A DNA stretch of 64,000 nt from Myxocyprinus asiaticus (Eukaryota; Chordata; Actinopteri; Cypriniformes; Catostomidae), in assembly GCF_019703515.2 (NCBI RefSeq), contig NC_059382.1, forward strand, positions 17,099,001 through 17,163,000, in the 5' to 3' direction. Each line of letters opens with the position of its first letter. Positions within the stretch are counted from its first letter, which is position 1. The notes beneath the pieces were generated by a model. It was not told the DNA's origin. It ran no database searches and saw only the letters and a program-made list of their open reading frames with translations. This document shows, piece by piece, positions 62,776-64,000 of this stretch. The translations under genes and the position numbers were made by a program.

Positions 62776-64000
62776 CACAAGTCTCAAATGTTCTGTTCTT
62801 GTCAATTGTCTTTCATGGCTGGTTAGGACAAACACTCAGATTTAGGCCACATCTTTTACATTTTCATATGAAAACGCATTGATTTTGCTACGTTTACATC
62901 TAATGTTGGAACGGCGTTTTCCTCTTTCAAACGTAGCATTCTAAAAACGCTCTCCATTACTGCATACTTTGGATTGTGATGACATTAGGGGGAAAAAAAT
63001 GGATTAGTGTGGATGTGGCGTTATATGGAAGAGATAGCTTTTATTGCTTGTAAGACAGTGTCCTTGTCAACTCGGTACTGCTGAGTCTTTGATTGACTGG
63101 GTTTTTTTATCTGTGCCCTTGCTGTGGAATAGCTCATCTCAGCTATTTGCCAGGATTGCTGAATGGTCTGTTGTCTGTTTGGTGTCACCACAAGTGCACT
63201 CTCTCAGCCCTCCAGATGTGATGAGGATTTTATCCCCTAAATACTGGTTCATGGTTCAGTTTAGCAGAGAAATTCTGTATGAATGGAGAACACTGGAGAT
63301 CTGTAGCGCATATAACCTGAATCATTTGCTTAAGTGCTTTATCTGGTGTATGAACACAGAGTGTGTTTATGTATGTGAGCTTGTTGATTGGAAGAGAGTG
63401 GGCTCAAGGTTCAATGCGGTCAACGCGATGTCCAAAGGACTACTACTTTTATGCTGCTTAATCCACAGTCTGTGACTCACAATGTTTTAGTTTGGTGTTG
63501 CAGATTAAATTATTGCATTTGAAACATCACACAGTATGTAGAATCATAATCCTTTTTATTTCATAATTTTCTGTTGCCATGGTAGATGTGCATATACCAG
63601 CTTTGGTGGTATGGTGATTATTAACGGCAATATAATACACATTGTAAATCTATTTAAAGTTTGTATGACACAAAAAGCTAGTAAATTTGTAATATGTAAC
63701 ATTAGATCTAGCAGCAGGGAGGAACAAATTTGAACGTAACTAGTGCACATACTGAGCTGTGTATAATGAGGGCCATGGTAATAATTTGAATGCACTGTCA
63801 TTATGGGATGGGAGGTACAGACAAAATTGCCTTTTATGATCATTAACAGGCAATAATGAGTTCCCTCCACTAAAATAAAAGTGTACATGTCTCAGGTTAT
63901 ACAATTTGTGTTAGCTAAGAGAAAACACTGAGTCTCCAACCCTTTGATTACAAAGTAAGATGTGAGCAGACTGTGTTCACGTGTTTCTAGCTGTGGTGTG
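62776..64000. other. Downstream flank, no gene recognised
   Basis: About 62835-63020 looks like part of another DNA-transposon remnant (ACGTTTACATCTAATG, ATGTGGCG). The open stretch at 63044-63475 begins at TTG and has no family resemblance. AATAAA at 63874-63879 could end the ccdc92b transcript. Confidence -1.

Noticed and set aside
63044..63475. 143-codon open stretch near the window end
   Set aside because: Begins at TTG, first ATG is deep inside, and the sequence resembles no known protein.

Overview
The window looks like a piece of a teleost nuclear genome, most likely a cyprinid. Three vertebrate genes with GT-AG introns can be rebuilt exon by exon. The rest is typical fish repeat DNA: Tc1/mariner, hAT-like and palindromic MITEs, tRNA-derived SINEs, L1-group LINEs, a DIRS-type tyrosine-recombinase retroelement and long TA microsatellites. 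Species assignment is inference.

Layout. (1) About 1,058-5,960, minus strand: a compact gene of 17 coding exons for an AIFM3/AIFM4-type Rieske plus FAD/NAD oxidoreductase (aifm4-like). All splice phases agree and give an intact 521-residue protein. (2) About 7,800-32,950, plus strand: a four-coding-exon TLC-domain membrane protein (tlcd2-like, 240 residues). Its first three coding exons lie in 8,269-11,815; the last follows an 18.1 kb repeat-filled intron. (3) About 34,000 to at least 61,811, plus strand: a four-coding-exon coiled-coil protein (ccdc92b-like, 291 residues) with a 24.5 kb third intron. aifm4 and tlcd2 are head to head; tlcd2 and ccdc92b are in tandem. TLCD2 and CCDC92B are, from memory, also close together on human 17p13.3, which would make this conserved synteny.

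The tlcd2 intron holds hAT-like elements with 8-bp target duplications, SINEs (one with a perfect 17-bp duplication) and several long palindromic MITEs. The ccdc92b intron is a retroelement graveyard. One L1 copy (49,817-54,395) sits in a palindromic MITE with a 16-bp target duplication. A second (37,992-41,060) sits inside a third, oppositely oriented L1 with a 17-bp duplication. There are also a different L1-type LINE that lost its endonuclease, a Tc1 transposase that lost its catalytic core, and a decayed DIRS element. All transposon genes seen are broken.

I found no convincing new multigene system. The most interesting observations are a tandem duplication of the ORF1 tail that builds the ORF1-ORF2 spacer of the L1 family, very long hairpins on both sides of the last tlcd2 exon, and an aifm4 reading frame with no mitochondrial presequence. 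Coordinates and exon joins were worked out by eye and have not been tested by alignment.
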